34,854 nt of DNA from Alphaproteobacteria bacterium (GTDB lineage Bacteria > Pseudomonadota > Alphaproteobacteria > Caulobacterales > Aquidulcibacteraceae), in the NCBI GenBank assembly GCA_027488965.1, contig JAIYAO010000103.1:1-34854 (forward strand), given 5' to 3'. Under the pieces are notes generated by a model that had not been told where the DNA came from, did not search any database, and saw only the letters and a list, made by a program, of their open reading frames with translations. Of the stretch, positions 7,803-14,668 are shown in pieces. Within the stretch, counting starts at the first letter, position 1, and each line of letters begins with the position of its first letter. Made by a program: the position numbers and the translations under genes.

Positions 7803-9080
7803 ATGATTGATCGACGCCGCTTTGTCGCGCACGGCGGGCTTGCCGGTCTTGGATGTATTGCCGGTTGCGCCACTGGCGCCGGCCGGCGCGCGTTATCATG
7901 GCCGGCAGTGCAGACTTTCCTGGATCGCTGTATCGACGACAGCCGCTATGCGGGCGTGGCCGTTGCGCTGCGCTACGGTGCGGATCCCAATGCCTACCTG
8001 TCCGCCGGAACGCTGGCTTTCGATTCTCGGCAGCCCGTCGATCAGGACAGCATTTTCAGGATCTACTCCACCACCAAGCCCATTACGGGCGTCGCCGCAT
8101 GTCTGCTGATGGAGGATGGGGCGATCGCCCTTGACCAACCGGTGGCCCACATCCTTCCCGAGCTGGCTGCACTTCGTGTTGCGATCAATCCCGCCCAGAG
8201 TTTGCAGTCGCGTCCGGTCGAGCGGCAGATGACTATGCGTCAGCTCATGACGCACACGTCGGGGTTCTCCAACTGGCAGCCGATGGTCGGGGATACGCCC
8301 ATCGCGAAGGCGTACCGCGCCTTGGGGCTCACGCCGGGCGCCTTTGTTGACAGGTTCCGGGATGGGTTCGGCCCGCAAGTCGTCGGCCTTGACGCCTACA
8401 TCGCGCAGCTGCCTGAAGTGCCGTTGATCGCCGAGCCGGGAACAGCCTGGAACTACTCCATGGGCCTCGATGTGATGGGCGCCGTGATCGCGCGCGCTTC
8501 GGGAATGGGCTTCGATGCGTTCCTGCGGCGACGGATTTTTGAGCCGCTTGGCATGGCGTCGACCGCCTTCCAGGTCGCGCCGCAGGACGCGCCGCGCCTG
8601 ACGACGCTTTACGGGCGTGAAGGTGGTGAACCCGTGGCCCTGGATCGGGGTTTGAACAGCCTTTGGCTTGAACCCCCAAGCCTGCTTTCCGGCGGCGGCG
8701 GACTGACGAGCAGCGCCCGCGATTTGTCACGGTTTACGCAAATGCTTCTCAATGAGGGCGCGCTTGACGGCGTTCGCGTGATGCGCAAGACCACCGCGCG
8801 CCTTGCCATGTCGAATTTGCTTCCACAGGGCGTCACCTATCGCCCGACGGGGAATGGGTTTGGCGCCGGCGCCGGCGTCGTCATGCCCGGGGTTGTCAGC
8901 GAGATCGGGCCACCCGGGTCCTATGGGGCCATCGGTGCAAGTTCGACACTGATCGTGGTGGACCCCTTGCGGCGCGGATACAGCATCTTTCTCGCGCAGT
9001 TCATGCCATTCTCGGGCCCGTCCAGCGGGTCTTTCCGTCGTGATTTCAATACGGCGCTGGAGGCAGACCTGAAGGGCTGA
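7803..9080 (+). CDS. Serine hydrolase, beta-lactamase/EstB-like fold, probable Tat-exported lipoprotein
   Basis: The 425-residue protein is of the beta-lactamase family (class C/EstB esterase-like). The N-terminus has a twin-arginine-like R-R-R-F stretch (residues 4-7) and a lipobox I-A-G-C with Cys22, so it is probably a Tat-exported lipoprotein. The catalytic S-x-x-K is Ser89-Thr-Thr-Lys92, and the second motif is Tyr218 in W-N-Y-S. The third motif, W-G-G or H-x-G in relatives, is degenerate in the segment Y-G-A-I-G-A-S-S-T near the end. GAGGT lies 6 nt before the ATG at 7803. Codon use is less GC-biased than in neighbouring genes, suggesting later acquisition. Esterase, transpeptidase-like or beta-lactamase activity cannot be told apart here; resistance should not be assumed. 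Confidence 0.9.
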   Translation: MIDRRRFVAHGGLAGLGCIAGCATGAGRRALSWPAVQTFLDRCIDDSRYAGVAVALRYGADPNAYLSAGTLAFDSRQPVDQDSIFRIYSTTKPITGVAACLLMEDGAIALDQPVAHILPELAALRVAINPAQSLQSRPVERQMTMRQLMTHTSGFSNWQPMVGDTPIAKAYRALGLTPGAFVDRFRDGFGPQVVGLDAYIAQLPEVPLIAEPGTAWNYSMGLDVMGAVIARASGMGFDAFLRRRIFEPLGMASTAFQVAPQDAPRLTTLYGREGGEPVALDRGLNSLWLEPPSLLSGGGGLTSSARDLSRFTQMLLNEGALDGVRVMRKTTARLAMSNLLPQGVTYRPTGNGFGAGAGVVMPGVVSEIGPPGSYGAIGASSTLIVVDPLRRGYSIFLAQFMPFSGPSSGSFRRDFNTALEADLKG

Positions 9081-9125
9081 GACGCCTGCCTGTCTGGTGA
9101 ATCTCGGGCGCCGCAGAACGCGTAA

Positions 9126-9237
9126 CGCCGGGAGCGCGGGCGCCCTCGCCCGCGTAATCTTCTTGCAAACCGAGGCATGGGCGGGGGCGCCCATGCTCCG
9201 GGGGTGGCCGGATGGGGCGGGCTTCTCCCTGTTTTGG
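9126..9237. repeat. REPIN-like repeat, copy 1
   Basis: This ~112-bp element contains two hairpins. The first is CGCGGGCG-CCCT-CGCCCGCG and the second is GCATGGGCG-GGGG-CGCCCATGC. They behave as two inverted units of the form GGAGC(GC/AT)GGGCGCC..., followed by a shared tail ending GCTTCTCCCTGTTTTGG. It is nearly identical to the copy at 9661-9771 in the same orientation. Confidence 0.85.
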
Positions 9238-9327
9238 TGTCCTTGGGTCGTAGGCAAAGCGTCTCGTCGCGCCGACAATTCTCGACAGGCGTGTGTGTCA
9301 CCCTCGCAAGTGCGCCCCTTCAAGTCG

Positions 9328-9579
9328 TCATTTGAGAGACTCGCGCCACCCGATGACGATGGCAGCAATCACGCCGAGAAAAAATGCAGACACCCATATC
9401 CGCTTGCTCACACGCGCACTGCCATAGGCAGGCGGGACCTTCGGGAGCCAGACAATGACGGCCAGAAGGGCGAGAAACAGGGGAAAGACACGGAGCCTTG
9501 GATAATCCCCAATGGATATCGCCGCTGCCAGAATCAGAAGCGCGAGCGAGCCGCACACCCTCAGGAGCAGTCCCACCAT
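9328..9579 (-). CDS. Small hypothetical membrane protein (83 aa)
   Basis: The 83-residue protein begins at the ATG at 9579. It has three predicted hydrophobic segments: ~3-20, a short one at ~28-40, and ~60-76. The C-terminus is W-R-E-S-L-K. I do not recognise a family. It lies between two near-identical REPIN-like repeats, and its codon use is less GC-rich than the genome norm. An in-frame start further upstream (to 9702) would read through the repeat and is rejected. It may be a cargo gene carried with the repeats or a chance survivor. Moderate confidence that it is translated. Confidence 0.55.
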   Translation of the reverse strand: MVGLLLRVCGSLALLILAAAISIGDYPRLRVFPLFLALLAVIVWLPKVPPAYGSARVSKRIWVSAFFLGVIAAIVIGWRESLK

Positions 9580-9982
9580 TCGCTTTCCTCGTCCCTGTCC
9601 GAGAAGGGTGACACACACTCCACCGCAGTGAAAATGCCAACAGCAGAACGTCGAATGTTTCGCCGGAGCGCGGGCGCCCCCGCCCGCGTACCCCTTGCGC
9701 AAGGCGAGGCATGGGCGGGGGCGCCCATGCTCCGGGATTGTGGGGATAAGGCGGGCTTCTCCCTGTTTTGGAAAGGGGAGGCCGGGCGGGTTTTGCGCGT
9801 GTCGCGCAGAGGCGGCGCAGTACGGTTTCGCCCCTGCCTACAGGGGTTTTCGTCCCACTGGCCACTTATGAAAAGGATGCCGGCGGTCGCCGGCGGAACG
9901 GGGGGATAGCGCCCTTCAATCCTACACCTGAAATCCCGTGGTAGACTGCGCGCCTCTTCGATCTTGAAAGGACGCCGCCGTT
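9580..9982. other. 403-bp non-coding region containing REPIN copy 2
   Basis: No gene is supported. It contains the second REPIN-like copy (9661-9771), then a stretch with no clear protein. The last part, around GGTAGACT (9940-9947), may be a -10 for the gene starting at 9983, but a good -35 is lacking. Confidence 0.5.
9661..9771. repeat. REPIN-like repeat, copy 2
   Basis: This is a direct repeat of 9126-9237. Hairpins CGCGGGCG-CCCC-CGCCCGCG and GCATGGGCG-GGGG-CGCCCATGC are both preserved, as is the tail GCGGGCTTCTCCCTGTTTTGG minus small changes. Substitutions lie mainly between the hairpins, so the stems seem to be maintained. No RAYT-type transposase gene is in the window. Confidence 0.85.
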
Positions 9983-10363
9983 TTGACCATCGCCACGCTC
10001 ACCCGTCTCATCGTGCTGCTGCTCGCCGTGCTCTGCGCGCCGGCGGGCGCGTTGGCGCGCGTGCGTGGCTTCAATCTCGTGCAGCTGTTTCTTTTCGCGC
10101 GCGGGCTGGAGATGATGCAGGCGCGCGGCGAGAAGCTGCGCCGTCCGGGCGAGAGTCTCGCCACGGTGTATGCGCGCATCGACCTGATGGCGTGGCTCGC
10201 GCTGGATCCGTTTGCGGCGCTGAAGCATATGGGGCGGCGGCTGCGCGGGCGGTCTCGCGTGCGCTGTCTCGCAGTGCTCGCGCCGGCAGGTGCGCCCGTA
10301 GCCGTGATGGGCGCGCCGGTGGTGTGCTTGGTCGCGCCGACGGCGTTCGCGGATTCAAGTTAG
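9983..10363 (+). CDS. Hypothetical protein with N-terminal signal or membrane segment
   Basis: The 126-residue frame starts with TTG at 9983, with AAAGGA 10 nt upstream. Residues 1-25 look like a signal sequence or anchor (R-L-I-V-L-L-L-A-V-L) ending A-L-A. The rest is rich in Arg, Leu and Ala with no domain I recognise. A second hydrophobic stretch at ~100-120 could be a membrane segment. It is followed within 10 bp by a strong hairpin. Reality is moderately likely, because the frame is open and has a start signal, but family support is absent. Confidence 0.45.
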   Translation: MTIATLTRLIVLLLAVLCAPAGALARVRGFNLVQLFLFARGLEMMQARGEKLRRPGESLATVYARIDLMAWLALDPFAALKHMGRRLRGRSRVRCLAVLAPAGAPVAVMGAPVVCLVAPTAFADSS

Positions 10364-10370
10364 AACCGTA

Positions 10371-10424
10371 CCGCCGGCTTCAGCCGGCATTCTCCTGCAA
10401 AAAGTAGCCGGCTGAAGCCGGCGG
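10371..10424. repeat. Perfect 18-bp inverted repeat between convergent genes
   Basis: CCGCCGGCTTCAGCCGGC (10371-10388) and its exact reverse complement (10407-10424) flank an 18-nt loop. It lies between a plus-strand stop (10363) and a minus-strand stop (10479). Each arm itself contains GCCGGC/GCCGGC symmetry, as in REP elements. It could act as a bidirectional terminator. Confidence 0.8.
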
Positions 10425-10478
10425 CGCGTTCTGGTCACGCCGCGCGAAACGCTTCGCGCCGGCGGCGCCTCCGTTGCG

Positions 10479-11231
10479 TCAGGAGAACGCAAGGTCCCGC
10501 GTGCGCGGCCAGAAGCGCAGGCCGGCGTCGGCGTAGATCGTCTGGCCCGTCACCGCGGGCGCCTCGAGCAGGAAGGCGGCAGCGCCGGCGATGTCCTCGG
10601 GCTCTGCGCCGCGGCCGAGCGGCGTCTGTGCGTGCAGGCGGGCGAAGTCCGCATCCGCCTGGCCGGGGGAGGGCAGCGCGTAGCCGGGCGCCACGGCGTT
10701 CACGCGGATCGCCGGCGCAAGCGCGCGGGCGAGCAGCTCGGTGGCGCCCGCCAGCGCGTACTTCGACAGCGTGTAGGAGAAATGATCGGGATAGGGTTGT
10801 GCGAGTTTGAAATCGAGGATGTTGACGATGGCGCCCCGCGCGCCCTCCGGCAGCGCCGCCGCGAACGCCTTCGCCAGCAGCGCGGGCGCCAGCGCATTCA
10901 CCGCCATCTGCCGCGCGAACAGCGCGGGATCGAGGGTGGCCGGCATGTCGTGCTCGAAGAGCGCCGCGCTGTTGACGAGGCCGACCATCGCCACGCCCGC
11001 CGCGACCTGCGCGCGGCCCACCAGCGCTTCGGCCGCCGCAGCGTCGGAAAGATCGGCGCCGAGCGTCACCGTGGACGCGCCCATCGCGCGCGCGGCGACT
11101 GCGGTCTCTTCGGCGCCGGCGGCGGACGCGTTGTAGTGCAGCGCCACGTGCCATCCGCGTGCGGCGGCCTCAAGCGCGATGGCGCGGCCAAGCCGCTGGC
11201 CCGCGCCGGTCACAAGACACCACCCGTTCAT
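10479..11231 (-). CDS. SDR oxidoreductase, FolM/pteridine-reductase-like
   Basis: The 250-residue short-chain dehydrogenase has the T-G-x-x-x-R-x-G loop (residues 8-15, T-G-A-G-Q-R-L-G), which marks pteridine reductase-like SDRs rather than the usual T-G-x-x-x-G-x-G. The catalytic pair is Tyr153 and Lys157 in S-Y-T-L-S-K, and the N-A-G equivalent is N-S-A at 87-89. Its ATG overlaps the stop of folB by 4 bp (ATGA). The pairing with a dihydroneopterin aldolase supports a role in pterin/folate metabolism, such as reduction of dihydropterin or dihydromonapterin (inference). A general SDR function remains possible. Confidence 0.85.
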   Translation of the reverse strand: MNGWCLVTGAGQRLGRAIALEAAARGWHVALHYNASAAGAEETAVAARAMGASTVTLGADLSDAAAAEALVGRAQVAAGVAMVGLVNSAALFEHDMPATLDPALFARQMAVNALAPALLAKAFAAALPEGARGAIVNILDFKLAQPYPDHFSYTLSKYALAGATELLARALAPAIRVNAVAPGYALPSPGQADADFARLHAQTPLGRGAEPEDIAGAAAFLLEAPAVTGQTIYADAGLRFWPRTRDLAFS

Positions 11232-11602
11232 CGTTCGCCCTCCCGCACCAGCGCCACGCGCACTTCGCCCGCGCCGCCCAGCACCGAGGGCTTCTTCACC
11301 TCCACCGCCACCCGCGCCGCCGGGCCTGCAGCGTCGCGGGCATGCGCGATCACCGCCTCCGCGACCGTCTCCACCAGCACATACGGGCCCCGCGCCGGCA
11401 GCGTCTCCTTCAGGAACGCGATGATCGGCGCATAGTCGATGGTGTCGGCGAGCCGCGCTGCGGCGTCGAAGGGCGGGGGATCGCGGCGCGTGATCGTCAG
11501 CGAGATCAGCACGGTCTGGGCCCGCTCCCGCTCCGCGCGCGGCACGCCGAGGTGGAGCGAGACGGGCACGTCGGCGAGGGTGATGGACTGCGTGTCGGTC
11601 AT
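11228..11602 (-). CDS. folB: Dihydroneopterin aldolase
   Basis: The 124-residue FolB-type enzyme converts dihydroneopterin to 6-hydroxymethyl-dihydropterin and glycolaldehyde in folate synthesis. Family features are L-G-V-P-R-A-E-R near residues 18-25 with a conserved Glu24, the T-I-D-Y segment with Tyr57, and the V-K-K-P loop with Lys104 near the C-terminus. The ATG at 11602 opens a two-gene operon with the FolM-like SDR (4-bp overlap) and is divergent from the alkylation-repair genes, 110 bp away. Confidence 0.88.
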   Translation of the reverse strand: MTDTQSITLADVPVSLHLGVPRAERERAQTVLISLTITRRDPPPFDAAARLADTIDYAPIIAFLKETLPARGPYVLVETVAEAVIAHARDAAGPAARVAVEVKKPSVLGGAGEVRVALVREGER

Positions 11603-11712
11603 GGGCCGTCATACAGGGTCCGCGCCGCCAAGCGAAGGGAGGGCGGACGGGCCGGGACGAGCATGTCCGATTCCGGCGAGACGGGGCGGCCGAACCGGGC
11701 CATGATCGCCCC

Positions 11713-13170
11713 ATGCTCGACGATGACGCCCTCCACGCCGCCTGCGAAGCCAAGGACGCCCGGTTCGACGGGCGCTTCTACATCGGCGTCACCTCCACCG
11801 GCATCTACTGCCGCTGCGTGTGCCCCGCGCGCACGCCGAAACGGGCGAACCGGCGGTTCTTTCCGTCCGCTGCGGCGGCGGAGAAGGCGGGCTTCAGGCC
11901 GTGCCTGAAGTGCCGGCCCGAGAAGGCGCCGGGGGCGGCCCCCATCGACCAGAAGGCGCGGCTCGCCTCCCAGGCGCTGGCGCGGATCGAGGCGGGCGCG
12001 CTGGAGGAGCAGGGGCTCGACGATCTCGCCCGCGATCTCGGCGTCACCGGCCGTCACCTGCGTCGCGCCACCGCGGACGCGTTCGGCGCCTCGCCCATCG
12101 ATCTGGCGCAGACGCACCGCCTGCTCACCGCCAAGCGCCTGCTCACCGAGACGCGCCTGCCCGTCACCGAGATCGCCTTCGCCAGCGGCTTCCAGAGCGT
12201 GCGGCGCTTCAACGCGCTGTTTGCGGAGCGCTACGGCTTTCCACCCTCACGGTTGCGCGGCGCGCGCACGGAGGCGCGCGAACCGACGCTGACGCTCGAT
12301 CTCGTGGCGCGCGGCGCCTTCGATCCTGCAGCGCACTTCGCCTTCCTCGCCTCGCGTGCGCTCGACGGCGTGGAGACCTGCACGGGCGGTTACGCGCGCA
12401 CGCTGAAGATCGGCCCGCATGCGGGCTGGATCGCGGTGCGGCCGGGCCCGCGCGGCGTGGCGCTGACGCTGTCGAACGATCTGGCGCCGGCGCTGCGGCC
12501 GCTTGTCTCGAACGTGCGCGGCGCGTTCGATCTCGATGCCGATGTCGCCGCCATCGATGCAGCGCTGGGAGACGATCCCGCGCTCGACATCGCCGCCGAA
12601 CCGGGCGTGCGCATTCCTGGCGGGCTCGATCCGTTCGAGATGGCGGTGCGCGCGGTGCTGGGCCAGCAGGTGACGGTGGGCGCGGGCCGCAAGCTTGCGC
12701 AGAAACTCGTGGACGCGTTCGGCATGCCGATCGTCACGGGCGTCGTGGGGCTCGACCGGCTGTTCCCGGATGCGGCGCGTCTCGCCGCCGTCGACGCTTC
12801 CCACGTGGCGGCGCTCGGCATGCCGCGGGCGCGGGCGGACACGCTGGTGCGTCTTGCGCAGGCGGTGGCGGACGGGCGGGTGACGCTGGCGCGCGGCGCG
12901 ATCGCGGCCGGGCGCGAAGGGCTGGCTGCGCTCGCCGGGATCGGGCCGTGGACCATCGAATACGTGGCGCTGCGCGGCCTGGGCGATCCCGACGCCTTTC
13001 CCGCCGGCGACAGCGCGATCCGCGGCGCACTGCAGATGACGCGCGGCGTCGAAACGCACGCAGCGGGGTGGAGCCCCTGGCGCGCGTACGCCGCCGTGCG
13101 GCTGTGGCGCCGGCATGCCGCGATGGCGACCCAGATGAAAACGAAAGACCGAACCGGAGAGACACGATGA
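11713..13170 (+). CDS. alkA: Ada zinc domain / AraC-type / AlkA 3-methyladenine DNA glycosylase fusion
   Basis: The 485-residue protein has three parts. The first is an Ada-type methylphosphotriester-sensing zinc domain (residues ~10-75) with Cys33, Cys37, Cys64 and Cys67, where Cys33 is the expected methyl acceptor. The second is an AraC-type helix-turn-helix domain (~85-185). The third is an AlkA-like glycosylase with the AlkA N domain (~190-300) and HhH-GPD (~305-470); the hairpin L-A-G-I-G-P-W-T is at 407-414 and catalytic Asp433 is in A-G-D-S. It removes alkylated bases and probably activates transcription when methylated. Its stop overlaps the ogt start (ATGA), so the missing O6-methyltransferase activity is supplied next door. 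Extra Cys35 lies between the first two ligands. Confidence 0.95.
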   Translation: MLDDDALHAACEAKDARFDGRFYIGVTSTGIYCRCVCPARTPKRANRRFFPSAAAAEKAGFRPCLKCRPEKAPGAAPIDQKARLASQALARIEAGALEEQGLDDLARDLGVTGRHLRRATADAFGASPIDLAQTHRLLTAKRLLTETRLPVTEIAFASGFQSVRRFNALFAERYGFPPSRLRGARTEAREPTLTLDLVARGAFDPAAHFAFLASRALDGVETCTGGYARTLKIGPHAGWIAVRPGPRGVALTLSNDLAPALRPLVSNVRGAFDLDADVAAIDAALGDDPALDIAAEPGVRIPGGLDPFEMAVRAVLGQQVTVGAGRKLAQKLVDAFGMPIVTGVVGLDRLFPDAARLAAVDASHVAALGMPRARADTLVRLAQAVADGRVTLARGAIAAGREGLAALAGIGPWTIEYVALRGLGDPDAFPAGDSAIRGALQMTRGVETHAAGWSPWRAYAAVRLWRRHAAMATQMKTKDRTGETR

Positions 13171-13655
13171 CCGCCGTCCACATCCACGACAGCCCCGTCG
13201 GTCCGCTCACGCTCGTCTCCGACGGCGCAGCGCTCACCGGCGTCTTTTTCGAGAAGCAGAAGCATGGCGTGGCGCCCGCCGAGGCGACGAAGCCGGACCG
13301 CATCATCGATGCGGCGCGCAAGCAGCTCGATTCCTATTTCGCGGGGCGCCGCACCGGCTTCGACCTGCCGCTGAAGCCCACCGGCACCGCGTTCCAGACG
13401 CGCGTGTGGGCGGCGCTGACGAAAATCCCCTACGGCGAGACGAAAAGCTACGGCGCCGTCGCCGCCGGCATCGGCTCGCCGAAGGCCGTGCGCGCCGTGG
13501 GCGCCGCCAACGGCCGCAACCCGATCCCCATCATCATCCCGTGCCACCGCGTCATCGGCGCAGATGGAACGCTCACCGGGTTCGGCGGCGGCATGGAGCG
13601 CAAGGCGTGGCTGCTCGATCTGGAACGCGGCGCGCTGTTTCCGGGCGGGCGGTGA
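13167..13655 (+). CDS. ogt: Methylated-DNA--protein-cysteine methyltransferase
   Basis: The 162-residue suicide repair enzyme transfers the alkyl group from O6-alkylguanine in DNA to its own cysteine. The acceptor is Cys126 in the motif I-P-C-H-R-V-I, preceded by the helix-turn-helix region P-Y-G-E-T-K-S-Y-G. Length and order match single-domain Ogt. The ATG at 13167 overlaps the stop of the Ada-AlkA fusion, indicating coupled translation and one adaptive-response operon. A small GC-rich hairpin (13667-13682) follows the stop. Confidence 0.95.
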   Translation: MTAVHIHDSPVGPLTLVSDGAALTGVFFEKQKHGVAPAEATKPDRIIDAARKQLDSYFAGRRTGFDLPLKPTGTAFQTRVWAALTKIPYGETKSYGAVAAGIGSPKAVRAVGAANGRNPIPIIIPCHRVIGADGTLTGFGGGMERKAWLLDLERGALFPGGR

Positions 13656-13746
13656 GCGTGTAACCGGCGCCACCCGTGGCGCGTAGTCGCGACTGGCGCA
13701 GGCAGTGTTCGGCGCAGCTGCGATCACGTGCCGGGGAAACGCGCCG

Positions 13747-14379
13747 ATGTCCACACACACCACCTTCGCCGCGCCCGCCATCAACCTGCGTCTGGTCCTC
13801 GTCGCCGCTTGCGCTCTGGGGCTTGCCGGATGTGTGACGCCGAAGGTTGCGCCTTCCGGATTTCTGGCTAGCTATGCAGGTCTCGACGCCTCCGACGAGG
13901 CGGGGCTGGTCCGGGTGTCGACGTCCGGCGCCGATGTGCTCTCGGCCTACACCACCATCGTCATCGATCCTCCGACGATGATCGAGGCGCGCCTGTCGAC
14001 CAAAGACGAGTCGGACGTGCGCGCCGCTCTCATGGATGCGCTTTCCTCTGAACTCGGCAAGGACCGCATGATCGTTGCGGCGCCATCGGGCGCGACGCTG
14101 CGTGTTCGCTATGCCATTGCGCGGGTGGATACCTCGAACGTGGCGCTGAACGCGCTGACCACGGCCGTGATCGGCGCCGTGGACTACGGGTCGTTGGCGC
14201 TGGAGGTGGAGGTCGTCGATGCCGCCACCGGCGAACGGCGGGCCGCCATGACATGGGCGCGCGGTGCGAAGCCCACCAACGTGCTGGGCGCGTATGCGGC
14301 CACGGGGCACGCCCGCGCGCTCGCGCCCGATTTCGCCCGCCGGGTGGCCCTGCTGATCTCTCCGAAAATGCCCGGTTGA
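13747..14379 (+). CDS. DUF3313-like lipoprotein
   Basis: The 210-residue protein has a lipoprotein signal sequence ending G-L-A-G-C (Cys29), so it is probably anchored in the outer membrane. The mature part starts with the S-G-F-L-x-x-Y segment and later has I-D-P-P (~77-80), both typical of DUF3313. The C-terminal half resembles a beta-rich domain with D-Y-G-S-L-A-L-E-V-E-V-V-D-A-A-T-G-E. The ATG at 13747 is chosen because GGGGAAA lies about 8 nt upstream; an earlier GTG at 13705 has no ribosome site. Function unknown. Confidence 0.8.
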   Translation: MSTHTTFAAPAINLRLVLVAACALGLAGCVTPKVAPSGFLASYAGLDASDEAGLVRVSTSGADVLSAYTTIVIDPPTMIEARLSTKDESDVRAALMDALSSELGKDRMIVAAPSGATLRVRYAIARVDTSNVALNALTTAVIGAVDYGSLALEVEVVDAATGERRAAMTWARGAKPTNVLGAYAATGHARALAPDFARRVALLISPKMPG

Positions 14380-14403
14380 CACTGCCGGACTGAGGCCGGC
14401 TCT

Positions 14404-14586
14404 CTAGGCCAGCCGGAACTGCACGCGGCCCGCATCGTCGGGCGACACCGCGCCGGCGGCCAGCGCCACGCGCCAGGCTTCGGCGAAATAGTCCTGCACC
14501 GAAGCGGGTGTCGATTTCTCGCCCAGCTTGATGCGGCCCTGCCAGACGGTCACGCCGTCGCGGACGAGAAGAATCTCGCGTTCCAT
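14404..14586 (-). CDS. Small hypothetical protein (60 aa)
   Basis: The 60-residue soluble protein starts at the ATG at 14586, chosen because GAGGA lies 4-5 nt upstream on the coding strand; in-frame ATGs at 14601 and 14619 have no ribosome site. It contains I-L-L-V-R-D-G-V-T-V-W-Q-G-R-I-K-L and then an amphipathic helix, an arrangement seen in small conserved alphaproteobacterial proteins, but I cannot name a family. It is convergent with the DUF3313 gene and divergent from the crotonase at 14669. Confidence 0.6.
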   Translation of the reverse strand: MEREILLVRDGVTVWQGRIKLGEKSTPASVQDYFAEAWRVALAAGAVSPDDAGRVQFRLA

Positions 14587-14668
14587 GGCGTCCTCGTACA
14601 TCAATCGCGCGTGACACACACCACCCCGCGCGCAAAATAGAGGCCATTGGCCACATCACGGAGTTCCC

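Noticed and set aside
7478-7873. 131-codon minus-strand frame in the intergenic region
   Set aside because: It overlaps the start of the beta-lactamase-fold gene, has no ribosome site or recognisable family, and its composition is charged and low in hydrophobic core residues.
9097-9909. 270-codon plus-strand frame across both REPIN copies
   Set aside because: It reads through the repeats twice, giving the same Ala/Gly/Arg peptide, and is antisense to the small membrane gene.
13667-13682. GCGCCAC-CC-GTGGCGC as the ogt terminator
   Set aside because: The 2-nt loop and missing U-tract make it a poor terminator; chance is likely in GC-rich DNA.
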